DNA from: Pelagicoccus mobilis
Lineage (GTDB): Bacteria; Verrucomicrobiota; Verrucomicrobiia; Opitutales; Opitutaceae
Direction: 5' to 3'
NCBI RefSeq assembly: GCF_016595505.1
Contig: NZ_JAENIL010000006.1
Span: forward strand, 1-64,000
Length of the DNA stretch: 64,000 nucleotides
Below the pieces are notes generated by a model. It was not told where the DNA came from and ran no database searches. It saw only the letters and a program-made list of their open reading frames with translations. Positions 47,684-56,834 of the stretch are shown in pieces. The position numbers and the translations under genes are program-made. Position 1 is the stretch's first letter; each line of letters begins with the position of its first letter.

Positions 47684-48085
47684 TAAGCTCACAAATCGCC
47701 CACAACTTTAACCGAGCTACTAACTCGGTCAAACCCCAGGTAAAAATAGACCTCTAACGGGCCACCAGGCAGCCTAATGCAAGATCCAATATGTTAAGCG
47801 TTAAATGGATACATATCCGATCAGCTCTTCTCCTCAGCACAAAGCTTGAAACAAGTTAGCGCCCAAGCAGGCGCTAAACACACTCGAACGCACGTACCTC
47901 AAAAAAAGCCACTAAACATCAGATTTCCTGAAACACACCCAACCTTGAGGACAAAGCACCTACAAATACCCCGCTTCGACCAGACAAGCAACTAGCCCCC
48001 AATTCCCCGTCCCGTCGGACTCGCTTGGACTCCTGCTAACCGGTCAAAGCTGAACGACTACAACCCAGGTCAAAAAATACCGACT
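47684..48085 (+). promoter_or_regulatory. Divergent promoter region of hybrid kinase and TonB receptor 2
   Basis: This 402-bp region has no convincing gene. GTTAAGCGTTAAA (47793-47805) matches the operator-like pattern upstream of the other TonB receptors, here 281 bp before the receptor start. A perfect eight-base-pair hairpin, TTAGCGCC/GGCGCTAA, lies at 47856-47877 without a T-tract, so it is a possible operator or leader structure. A small dyad, ACCGAG/CTCGGT (47711-47729), sits close to the kinase start. Fragments CGGTCAAA and CCCAGGT with an A-rich tail occur near both ends of the region as loose direct repeats. Confidence 0.5.
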
Positions 48086-51000
48086 ATGTACATTCATCGA
48101 CGAATCGACCGAAAGGCATCTCATCTGCTTTGCGCTTTCCTCTCGGCCTCACCCTTTGCGCTTGCCCAAGCGCAAAGCGACGAGGAAGACGAAATTTTCG
48201 AGCTCTCTCCGTTTACGGTAGATGGCTCCGAAGACCAAGGATACTACTCCTCTAGTTCACTCGCAGGAGGACGCTTATCCCAAGAACTCAAGAACACAGG
48301 CTCCTCTGTTGAAGCAGTTACCCAAGAGTTCATGGACGACTTGGGAATCACTGACATCGAGGAACTTCTCCAATACACGACCAACACCGAAGTGGGTGGT
48401 ATTCTGGGAAATTTCACAGGTGCCGAGTCAGATATCGAAGGCGGTTTCAACACCGACTCCGCTCGTAGGAACCCTGACGCTACCAGCCGTATTCGCGGTA
48501 TCGGATCTGCAGATCGTACTCGGGATTACTTCAAGACAGATATTCCCTTCGATTCCTATATCACGGGTCGTATCGATATTAATCGTGGATCGAACTCCTT
48601 CCTCTTTGGCCTAGGATCGCCAGCCGGTCTTGTAAATAGCACTACAAAACGTGCGACCTTCAACAACGACAACGAAGTCAAGTTCCGCATAGGTTCGGGT
48701 GGCGAAAATCCTTCGTGGCGCGCCAGCGTAAACTTCAACCGAGTCGTCCTTGAAAACAAGCTCGCAGTCCGCGTGGCCAGCCTTGTCAACCGTACCGAAT
48801 ACCGTCAACGCCCAACCTTCAAGGACGATGATCGTTTATTTGCGGCCATAACGTACCAACCTTTTGGAGACAGCAAAACGGTTCTGAGAGCAAACTTCGA
48901 AACAGGTGAAATAATAGGCAACGCCCCTGACACCGTCCTACCGCAGCACTCGCTCGACACTTTCCTTAACAACCGCCTCTCCATGAATGTTCTCGAAAAC
49001 ATGCAGGAGTACGGCAACGAGAAAGGAGTGCTCGCAGGTTCCGATCAGATAGGCATGACCGGCACGGCCAATGGCTACGCCTTTGTCTACGACGGCGTCA
49101 ACGGCAACATGCCGAGCTTCGCCTATCAGCCAAACATCGTTAAGAGCTATTACCTTCGGGCAAAAAAGAAAAAGAACGGGCAGATCAAAACACCCGGAGA
49201 TCCATTCTGGGATCCCGATGGCACCACCAACGGCGCGCCCGTTATGCTCACCTATCAAAACGCCCGGCTTGGTCGCAAAGGCTGGAGGAATCAAGGTTTC
49301 ACAAATCTGGATACATTCGACTTTAGCAAATACCTCCTAGGCGGCGAAGGTGACTTCTACACCCGGGACTTCGATGCCTACAATTTCGCCTTCGAAAAAC
49401 TGCTCTGGGATGGGAGAGCCGGTTTCGAACTCGCTTACGACAAGCAGACAATGGACAAGGACAATATCGCTGGTATGAATGAAAACAGCGGTCTCGTCAC
49501 CATCGACATCAATGAGACCCTCAACATTCCCTACCTGGATTCAAATGGTGAATACATACTTAACGACGACGGGAACCCACAATTGACTCCTAACCCAAAT
49601 TTCGGGCGTCCAATGTTCGTCTCTAAGGGCGAGACAGGTCGCAAGCCGGAACACAACGAGAAGGATACCATCCGTCTCACCAGTTTCGTAAAGATCGACC
49701 TGGAACAGAACGACAACTGGACCAAATGGCTCGGAAATCACACGGTCAGTTTCCTCGTCGACGACTATCAGGAAGAAGCCAGCAAGTTTTTGCTCAGCCG
49801 AAACAGTTTCGGCGAAGGTTTCGATCCCGGACTTCACCTTGGAGCCCCAACGCTTGGATCGAACAAGCGTATGTTGCCTAGCATCATCTACCTCGGCGAT
49901 CCAATCCCTGCCGCAGCTTGGGATACGAACTCAGACTTCTCGATCGGAGACTTCGAGTTTCAACAAGCAAACGCCCTGATAAACCTTCCCGACGGATTCT
50001 CCATGCCAATCAACTACTGGAACGTTGGAGCAAAAACGAAGGCCGAAGGCGACGAATCGTGGCAGGAAGCGACACTCGTTTCAAAATACATCTCCGGCTC
50101 TCCGCGAGGCGGCTCACTCGTACGACGCACCGAAGCACGCTCATACGCACTAAACAGTCAGTCTTTCTTTTTCGACAAACATCTCGTTCTTAACCTCGGT
50201 TATCGTGAAGACTACATCGACAATTGGCTGAACACATCACCACCAAAGTCTGGGCCTGACGAACTGCCGGATGTATCACCAGAAGCATTCATTCCTGAAA
50301 ACGGCATGTTCACTGAAATCGAGAAGAGCCCTTCAAATGACGGAGTATTTGGCGGCGGAGTCGTCCTACACCTTCCTAGCAGGTTCAACCCGTTCGGTGA
50401 AAACTCTGACGTAAGTTTCCACTACAACCAGTCGGATAATTTCGTTCCAGACACCAGCCGCTCCGACCAATACGGCACGTCCATTGCACCCCCCGAAGGG
50501 TACAGCAAAGACTACGGCGTAAGGCTCTCCCTCTTCGATCGTAAACTCAATGCCCGTTTTAACTGGTACGAGTCCGCTATGATTGGCGAAACGAGCAGTT
50601 TGAACGCACTGTTCAATCAGAACATCACCAACATGTTCAAGGTGTATTCAGAGGCGAATGAGCAGCTTTTCTTCCTCGACGCGGATTCGGATGGAGCGAT
50701 CGACCAGACAATACTCGACGAGATCGAACTCGGCGAAGACGAAACAATTGAACAAGCGATCGAGCGCTTGTATCCAAATTTCGCTGCCGCTGGAGACGCC
50801 CGAGATGACATGTACGACCTACTGCAAACAGGGTACTGGCAAGCGAAAGAGGAAGCCGGTCGTTTGACCGTCAATCCTGATGGTTCCGTCAGCAATCTTT
50901 GGCTACAAGGGATCACCGATACACAAGATATCCGAGCAAAGGGCTTTGAAGCGAAGATCACCTACAACCCCACCAAAAACTGGCGCATGATCTTCAGCGC

Positions 51001-51646
51001 CGCGAGACAAGAGACTCGCCTCGACAACATTGCGCCAAACCTAACCGCCATGCTAGAAGAAGAATGGTTACCGTTTCTCGAGGACCACGGCTCTCTCAGC
51101 CTAGTCGGCCCAGCAGGACCTACTCCTGTTCCTTCAGAAGGCCAAACAGTTTCCGGCAACTCAATAGAAGGCAGAGTCACCAACCGTCTGGTGGATTACT
51201 ACGCGACGAAGGGACAAGAAGGGCTACCCCGCAACGAAGTCAGAGAATGGCGTTTCAACTTCGTCACCAACTATAGCTTCACCGATGGTAAGCTAAAAGG
51301 ATTCTCCATCGGGGCCGCGACACGCTGGCAAGACGAAGCGGCCTTGGGGTATCCCTTGATCGAAACGCCAGTCGACACGGGAGAGGGCCTCACACCAGCG
51401 GTCTTGCTTGATATCGACAACCCCTACTACAGCGATGCGATCTTCTCGCTCGATGCTCATATGGGTTACAAGCGCAAGCTCTTCAACGATAAGGTTAATT
51501 GGAGCATGACCCTTAACTTCAAGAACTTGACAAATCTTGATAGCGACGAAGTAACCACAGTTAGCGTACAGCCAGACGGCTCCGCAGCACGTGTTCGCTT
51601 CGATCCACCGTTCCAGGTATTCCTCTCCAATTCTTTCAAGTTCTAG
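48086..51646 (+). CDS. TonB-dependent outer-membrane receptor 2
   Basis: 1186-residue outer-membrane receptor for energy-dependent uptake, presumably of oligosaccharides. Signal peptide to about residue 30, then acidic SDEEDEIFELSPFTVDGS (31-48), the segment common to all three receptors here. The plug domain contains RGIGSADRTRDYF and INRGSNSFLFGLGSPAGLVN, and the barrel ends in SNSFKF with a terminal Phe. An insertion with alternating acidic residues (about 860-905, DEIELGEDETIEQAIE) is probably an extracellular loop. No SusD-like partner or N-terminal signalling domain is present. The gene ends at a strong terminator and is divergent from the hybrid kinase. Confidence 0.92.
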   Translation: MYIHRRIDRKASHLLCAFLSASPFALAQAQSDEEDEIFELSPFTVDGSEDQGYYSSSSLAGGRLSQELKNTGSSVEAVTQEFMDDLGITDIEELLQYTTNTEVGGILGNFTGAESDIEGGFNTDSARRNPDATSRIRGIGSADRTRDYFKTDIPFDSYITGRIDINRGSNSFLFGLGSPAGLVNSTTKRATFNNDNEVKFRIGSGGENPSWRASVNFNRVVLENKLAVRVASLVNRTEYRQRPTFKDDDRLFAAITYQPFGDSKTVLRANFETGEIIGNAPDTVLPQHSLDTFLNNRLSMNVLENMQEYGNEKGVLAGSDQIGMTGTANGYAFVYDGVNGNMPSFAYQPNIVKSYYLRAKKKKNGQIKTPGDPFWDPDGTTNGAPVMLTYQNARLGRKGWRNQGFTNLDTFDFSKYLLGGEGDFYTRDFDAYNFAFEKLLWDGRAGFELAYDKQTMDKDNIAGMNENSGLVTIDINETLNIPYLDSNGEYILNDDGNPQLTPNPNFGRPMFVSKGETGRKPEHNEKDTIRLTSFVKIDLEQNDNWTKWLGNHTVSFLVDDYQEEASKFLLSRNSFGEGFDPGLHLGAPTLGSNKRMLPSIIYLGDPIPAAAWDTNSDFSIGDFEFQQANALINLPDGFSMPINYWNVGAKTKAEGDESWQEATLVSKYISGSPRGGSLVRRTEARSYALNSQSFFFDKHLVLNLGYREDYIDNWLNTSPPKSGPDELPDVSPEAFIPENGMFTEIEKSPSNDGVFGGGVVLHLPSRFNPFGENSDVSFHYNQSDNFVPDTSRSDQYGTSIAPPEGYSKDYGVRLSLFDRKLNARFNWYESAMIGETSSLNALFNQNITNMFKVYSEANEQLFFLDADSDGAIDQTILDEIELGEDETIEQAIERLYPNFAAAGDARDDMYDLLQTGYWQAKEEAGRLTVNPDGSVSNLWLQGITDTQDIRAKGFEAKITYNPTKNWRMIFSAARQETRLDNIAPNLTAMLEEEWLPFLEDHGSLSLVGPAGPTPVPSEGQTVSGNSIEGRVTNRLVDYYATKGQEGLPRNEVREWRFNFVTNYSFTDGKLKGFSIGAATRWQDEAALGYPLIETPVDTGEGLTPAVLLDIDNPYYSDAIFSLDAHMGYKRKLFNDKVNWSMTLNFKNLTNLDSDEVTTVSVQPDGSAARVRFDPPFQVFLSNSFKF

Positions 51647-51686
51647 AAAATTGAGACCTAGAACTAAGTTGTAGCAAAAAGGCAAC

Positions 51687-51713
51687 AAGGGCAGCGGGGA
51701 ACCGCTGCCCTTT
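51687..51713 (+). terminator. Rho-independent terminator after TonB receptor 2
   Basis: AGGGCAGCGG pairs with CCGCTGCCCT across the loop GGAA, extended by one A-T pair, and is followed by TTT. It lies 41 bp after the receptor stop codon and separates it from the EEP-fold gene. Confidence 0.8.
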
Positions 51714-51805
51714 AACGTATCCAAAATCTCATTGGCTCAAAAAAGCAAAAGGCCTATGAACACCACAATCAGGCACAACGTCTGTTTGAAACCAGCACCA
51801 AAGAT

Positions 51806-52651
51806 ATGAAACTCCCCACCACTCATTTTCCGATCTTGGTATCTACATTACTAGTCTCACTTTTTGCGAACCTAGCGTTGAGCGAAGCAAAGGACCACAA
51901 AAGCCTGAAAGTCGTTAATTGGAATGTCCAATATGGCTTCAACCACAGAGAATCGATCGAGCAAGGGGCACATTGGCTGACAACTCAAGAACCTGACATC
52001 GTTGGCCTTCAGGAACTCAACGGACTCACTTCAGAATCATTACGAAGCATATCCAAGAAATGGGGTCACAACTACTCAGCGATTCTAAAGCAAAAGGGAT
52101 TCCCTGTCGGACTCACCTCAAAAAAGCCTATCGAAGTGATCGAGCGACGGGTCGAAGGATTTCACCATGGCTACTTGCATTGCAAATCAAACGGTATCCA
52201 CTTCTTCGTCGTACACTTCTGGCCGCATAAAGATCACGAAGCAGACATCATCCTAAAAAAAGCTCGTTCCCTCCTAAACCAAGGAGAAAGCGTAGTCGTG
52301 ATGGGTGATTTCAATACGAACTCGGAGAAAGATGCAGAATACCTTGCAGGAAGGGATAGCGTCGAACCCATATATGAAGTGGTCAAGGCCTTCGAATCCA
52401 AAGGCTTTGTCGATCTTGTCCATAAACATGACAAACATGCAAAGTACTCCCACCCTTCGCCCAAAATCATGCCCCGGTGGGCAAAAACGATGTCCGAGGT
52501 CGAATCCAAACGACAACGAATCGACTTTGTTTTCGCCGACAACTCCCTAGCCAATTTCTCGAGATCAGGAACAATCCTGACCTCAGATGAACTAGGCGAA
52601 ATATCTGATCACTACCCAATTGTCGTCGAACTCACCGCACCTCTCGATTAA
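51806..52651 (+). CDS. Secreted endonuclease/exonuclease/phosphatase-fold hydrolase
   Basis: 281-residue member of the EEP superfamily, exported by a signal peptide (about 1-28). Hallmark residues are present: Asn40 in VNWNVQYG, Glu70 in GLQE (metal ligand), HFWPH (137-141), GDFNTN with Asp168 and Asn170, Asp240 in RIDFVF, and SDHYP with Asp268 and His269. Members cleave phosphodiesters in DNA, RNA, lipids or small molecules; which of these applies cannot be told. It lies alone between the TonB receptor terminator and a structured intergenic region. In a glycan locus it might scavenge phosphate from extracellular DNA or trim a phosphorylated substrate, but this is a guess. Confidence 0.85.
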   Translation: MKLPTTHFPILVSTLLVSLFANLALSEAKDHKSLKVVNWNVQYGFNHRESIEQGAHWLTTQEPDIVGLQELNGLTSESLRSISKKWGHNYSAILKQKGFPVGLTSKKPIEVIERRVEGFHHGYLHCKSNGIHFFVVHFWPHKDHEADIILKKARSLLNQGESVVVMGDFNTNSEKDAEYLAGRDSVEPIYEVVKAFESKGFVDLVHKHDKHAKYSHPSPKIMPRWAKTMSEVESKRQRIDFVFADNSLANFSRSGTILTSDELGEISDHYPIVVELTAPLD

Positions 52652-52682
52652 AGGTTCATCACCAATTTCAGTGGATTTCTGA

Positions 52683-52753
52683 TTTAGGCGAACTGTTGGT
52701 GTTTCCGCTGCTTAGCGGTTGCCGCCTAAAGCCCGGACTCCAACGGTTGGGCT
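52683..52753. repeat. Nested inverted repeats in a convergent gap
   Basis: TTTAGGCG (52683-52690) pairs with CGCCTAAA (52723-52730) and encloses CCGCT/AGCGG (52705-52718). Immediately after it AGCCC pairs with GGGCT (52730-52753) around the dyad CCAAC-G-GTTGG (52740-52750). Two genes converge on it, so it may act as a two-way transcription end, though neither side has a long T-tract. It could equally be a REP-type element. Confidence 0.5.
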
Positions 52754-52793
52754 CTCTTCCACCGCGTTTGCCGATGAACCCAGAAAAGCCTGC

Positions 52794-55700
52794 CTAGTTC
52801 TCCATACCAGATGCATTTCGTGTACGATACTCTGAAGGCGAACATCCAAAGTGCCCTTTAAAGAGTTTCCCAAAGTATCTCGTTTCCGAATACCCTACTT
52901 CATTCACAATTTCGATCACGCTCAAATCTGTATCCAGTAAAAGCTGACCTGCTCGCTTCATCTTGTAGTTTTTGATAAATTCCTGCGGCGTCATGTTCGC
53001 AACTGCCTTGAGCTTTCGGTAGAAAGAACTCCGGCTCAGCTCCAATCGCTCGGCGAGCTCGTCGACACCAAATGTTGAATTTGTTAGATTCTCATCCAAA
53101 TAATCCACCACCGATTTCAAAAAACTCTCCTCCTTGTTCTCAGGCTCCGGAAGGTTAGGTTGCATCAAAAACTCATGCTTCAAACGGCTTTGCAGCCTGC
53201 TTCTCGATTCAAGCAGGTTCCGAATCCTCAACTGGAGTTTCAACATAGAAACCGGTTTAGGCAAATACTCCTCCGCCCCTGATTCCAAGCCCAGCTCCTC
53301 GAACTCGCTCGAAGAACGTGCTGTCAACATAATGACAGGAATGTGATTTGTATCACGACGGGACTTCAGTTCGCGGCACAACTCAATCCCATCCATCTTC
53401 GGCATCATAACATCGGTTATGATCAGGTCGGGGATCTGCTCGCCCGCCTTTCTTAGGCCTTCCTCGCCATCACGCGCCAAGAGCACATCGAACTCCTGCG
53501 ACAAATCCTCCGCAAGGTATCGCCTCAAATCATCACTATCCTCGACTAGCAGGATACTAAGCTCCTTCCCTTTGAGAAGGTCAGACTCTGAATGTGGCTC
53601 TCCTCCTGGCAGCTCCCTATCCTCTCTTACTTCTCCAACGGGAATCGATACTTTGAACTCCGTCCCACCGTATTCATCGTTATTGGACAGTATCGGGCTG
53701 CTGACAGAGATCTCACCTTCAGCCAAGCCCACGAGTTGCTTCACAAGGCTCAATCCGAGTCCCGTACCCGTCGCTTCACGAGCTGCCTTCGAGTTTCCAC
53801 GGTAAAATGGCTCGAAGATATATTTCTGGCGTTCTTTAGATATCCCTCGACCACTATCTTCAACCCGAAGAACCGCATTGTTGGAACGATCCCACCTCTC
53901 AATTTCGAGCGTCATGCGAATACCGCCTCCCTTAGGAGTGTACTTAATCGCGTTTGAAAGGAGATTCCCCAATATTTTCTGCAACTTATCCGAATCAAAT
54001 TCGCAAACCAATCGGGACTCGTGGCAACGAAACTCCAAGAGCTGACTCTTCATCTCCGCTAACGGCTTGAAACTGTTCACAAGTTCACGCATCTCCGCAA
54101 CCAGATCCCCTGATACCTTCCTCCACTGCGCCCGTCCCTCTTCGATACGCCTAAAGTCCAGAAGTTCGTCAACCAGCTGATGCAAGCGACGAGCGCTCTT
54201 GAGGGCCATATTGACATCCTTATCTCCCTCTTCACCCACATCCTTTCTAAGTCGAGTGAACTTTTCGAGGGGCGTTAAGATCAAGGCCAAAGGCGTCCGC
54301 AACTCGTGGGAAATGTTAGTGAAGAAATGGATACGCTGCTCATCGTACTCGATCAGATGCAAATAACGCTGACGAAATATCGCAAAAACCAAGCCAGCTA
54401 TCGTACAAATCACGACCGTATTCAACGCAAAGAACCATCCGGTTTTCCAAAACGGTGGCGGGATAGTAAAGCGATAGGTTGCCGGACTCGGATCGACGTT
54501 GAAGTCCAAATCCCGAGCCCGAACCTCGAGCATGTGTTCACCATCGTCAAGCTGCTGAAATATCCGGCTACGCTCTTGAGAATACTCCGACCACTCTCCT
54601 CCATCCAAACGATAGGAAAAATATAGCCGGGAAGATTGGGTTCCCCCTCCCGATTCAGTTCCGTGTAGTTTCACATACAAACTGCGGTCACGCGTATTCG
54701 GTTCATGGATCACCGACAGTTGCGTATCAGGAGCGATCCGCTCAGGCAGATAACGTGTCGTCCTAAAGAGCCCACCTTCTCCTTGTCGGTAAGCGTTCTC
54801 TAACGTACCTCGCATCAACCAAAACTCGTTGTGCTCATTGATCCAAAGAGCCCCCTGCTTCCCATTCACAAGACTCGCTCCCAATCGACTCTTAAAGCTG
54901 GAGCTCGCGTATTCCTTCAATACCGGGAACCAACGATCTCCATCAAACCGAGCTACACCTTCACTCGTCACCGCAAATATCGAGTCGTCCTCCAAGATCT
55001 TAATATCGCTAACCAAGAGGCTCGGTAGGCCATCCTCCAATCCGAACCGACTCCACGCGCCATCAAACGTACGTCGATAGACCCCCTGTCCCCAATTGGC
55101 AAGCCATGCCGCATCCGAACTATCGACCGCAAGGTCCTCAATCTCGAACCCGCCAATCCCATCATCATAAGCAACCGCGTATTCGATTCCATCACGCAGT
55201 TCCGTCATCCTGAAGGTACGAGCCAAATACATAGAGCCGTCTGACTTTAGCCCTGCATTTCGAACCACGAAGCTCACTTCACTCGAAGGCTTTAAAGAGT
55301 CTTCAATCAAGTCACCGTTCTTGCTCAACAGGGCCAGTCCGGCTGTTCCTCGGTACAACCAGTCCTGATAGTTCATCCTCAAGACAACGATCCTTCCATC
55401 CTCTAGCTCGAGCAGAGATTCATGCCGCAAAGCGTCCCCAAACTGTGGATACTCTACTCGCCTCCACCCAGTCGCATCAAACACCGAAACAGCCGCCACA
55501 CCTTCATGCGCTCCCGCCACCCAAATCTTTCCGTCGCGGGCACACTTTATGACGTAAGGCGTGTCGATTACTCCATCGTCCACATCAAAGATCCACCACA
55601 CTCCCCCCTCTCGTTTTCGGTGTCGGATGACACTCCCTTCTTCGTCAAGAAACCATTGATCCCCTACCTCCGTTTCACACTGAAAGAGCAAATCGTTTAA

Positions 55701-56762
55701 AGTGCTCCACCGCTTTTGCTGATAGTCTATGCGAGAGAGACTGATTCCATTCTGCAACAGCCAAAGATAGCCATCATGAGCTTCCAGTAGGCTTGAACGC
55801 AATTGTCTGCGAGAAAGGCGTTCCGTCAGCTGCCACTCGCCATCCATTAATCCGTGAAGATATCCATTCGCGCACACCCACAGCATTCCATCCCGGGTTT
55901 TAGCAAGCATCTGAACCATATTGTATCCACCAAACACGTCGAAATCTACGCTCTCCCACTCGCCACTACTATAGTCATAGAATTGCGTGAGATCATTGAT
56001 CGCCGTATTAGCAACCCAGATACGCCCATCGCGAGTCTGGAGCATCGAATAGCGTGGAGTCCTTTCTTTCGAGTACGCTGGTCGCATGACCTCCCACTCG
56101 TCAGACGGGGCAAGCAAGCCATCACGTACCGGACAGCGATATACCCGCCCGCCATTCATTTCCACAGTCCAAACATTCCCCATGTGATCCAAACACAAGG
56201 TAGACAATGCAGAACCCTCTTCCGGCAATGGCCGAAAGAAACTTTGGCCATCTTTTAGATGAAGTACACCCTCCGCGGTTGAGACCCAAACAGCCCCCTC
56301 ATCTCCCTTGGCATGGACGTTCATTACTTCCGAGTTAACAAGCCCTTGGTAAACTTCTAACCACCTCTCCCCATCAAACCAATACACCGCCCTTCGATGG
56401 ATCGAATAGGCATGATTTTCATCGATAGCTACGATCGAAATTACGATCGCGGAGTCTCCAGCTGTACCCGGAATAGACATCTTCTCGAGGCGTGTCCCGT
56501 CATAGCGAGCCACTCCATCTCTCAAGCCAATCCACAGCGTGCCGTCCGCTGCGATATCTAAACACTGCATCTGAGCCCCATCAGCGCCCTCGATTGATTC
56601 CCAAGCCCACGATTCGCTCACCGGATTCGCGAAACTAGGCTCATAATAATCGACCGCACTTACACGTGGCCCCCAGCAAAGCCACGAAAACAATACCAAG
56701 TAGAAGCAAAGTCGCGGCGGAACAATGCTCCACCTCTTTTCTATTCGTATACAATCACGCAC
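52794..56762 (-). CDS. Hybrid two-component regulator with AraC output
   Basis: 1322-residue paralogue of the regulator at 6642-10628. A GTG start at 56762 precedes a polar stretch and a hydrophobic export signal (about 18-36). Periplasmic propeller repeats (GTLWIGLRDGVARYDG, GNVWTVEMNGGRVYRCP) and a Y_Y_Y-type domain follow, then a membrane span (about 772-797). The kinase has NISHELRTPL with His819, LLSNAIKYTP, DSGRGIS and GTGLGLSL. The receiver has Asp1117 (ITDVMMPKMDG), and an AraC helix-turn-helix ends the protein. It lies 72 bp downstream of the LacI gene on the same strand, so the two regulators are probably co-transcribed. Similar sensing surface to its paralogue suggests related but distinct oligosaccharide ligands. 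Confidence 0.93.
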   Translation of the reverse strand: MRDCIRIEKRWSIVPPRLCFYLVLFSWLCWGPRVSAVDYYEPSFANPVSESWAWESIEGADGAQMQCLDIAADGTLWIGLRDGVARYDGTRLEKMSIPGTAGDSAIVISIVAIDENHAYSIHRRAVYWFDGERWLEVYQGLVNSEVMNVHAKGDEGAVWVSTAEGVLHLKDGQSFFRPLPEEGSALSTLCLDHMGNVWTVEMNGGRVYRCPVRDGLLAPSDEWEVMRPAYSKERTPRYSMLQTRDGRIWVANTAINDLTQFYDYSSGEWESVDFDVFGGYNMVQMLAKTRDGMLWVCANGYLHGLMDGEWQLTERLSRRQLRSSLLEAHDGYLWLLQNGISLSRIDYQQKRWSTLNDLLFQCETEVGDQWFLDEEGSVIRHRKREGGVWWIFDVDDGVIDTPYVIKCARDGKIWVAGAHEGVAAVSVFDATGWRRVEYPQFGDALRHESLLELEDGRIVVLRMNYQDWLYRGTAGLALLSKNGDLIEDSLKPSSEVSFVVRNAGLKSDGSMYLARTFRMTELRDGIEYAVAYDDGIGGFEIEDLAVDSSDAAWLANWGQGVYRRTFDGAWSRFGLEDGLPSLLVSDIKILEDDSIFAVTSEGVARFDGDRWFPVLKEYASSSFKSRLGASLVNGKQGALWINEHNEFWLMRGTLENAYRQGEGGLFRTTRYLPERIAPDTQLSVIHEPNTRDRSLYVKLHGTESGGGTQSSRLYFSYRLDGGEWSEYSQERSRIFQQLDDGEHMLEVRARDLDFNVDPSPATYRFTIPPPFWKTGWFFALNTVVICTIAGLVFAIFRQRYLHLIEYDEQRIHFFTNISHELRTPLALILTPLEKFTRLRKDVGEEGDKDVNMALKSARRLHQLVDELLDFRRIEEGRAQWRKVSGDLVAEMRELVNSFKPLAEMKSQLLEFRCHESRLVCEFDSDKLQKILGNLLSNAIKYTPKGGGIRMTLEIERWDRSNNAVLRVEDSGRGISKERQKYIFEPFYRGNSKAAREATGTGLGLSLVKQLVGLAEGEISVSSPILSNNDEYGGTEFKVSIPVGEVREDRELPGGEPHSESDLLKGKELSILLVEDSDDLRRYLAEDLSQEFDVLLARDGEEGLRKAGEQIPDLIITDVMMPKMDGIELCRELKSRRDTNHIPVIMLTARSSSEFEELGLESGAEEYLPKPVSMLKLQLRIRNLLESRSRLQSRLKHEFLMQPNLPEPENKEESFLKSVVDYLDENLTNSTFGVDELAERLELSRSSFYRKLKAVANMTPQEFIKNYKMKRAGQLLLDTDLSVIEIVNEVGYSETRYFGKLFKGHFGCSPSEYRTRNASGMEN

Positions 56763-56834
56763 GCAGCATCACTAAAGCCAATCCATCACCAAACAGCAAC
56801 CCGCATTAGCATTGAAATCGACGCCTTAATGCAA

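Noticed and set aside
47727-48083. Loose direct repeats CGGTCAAA and CCCAGGT with an A-rich tail at both ends of the region before TonB receptor 2
   Set aside because: Short, imperfect and differently spaced, so chance cannot be excluded; recorded only within the intergenic entry.
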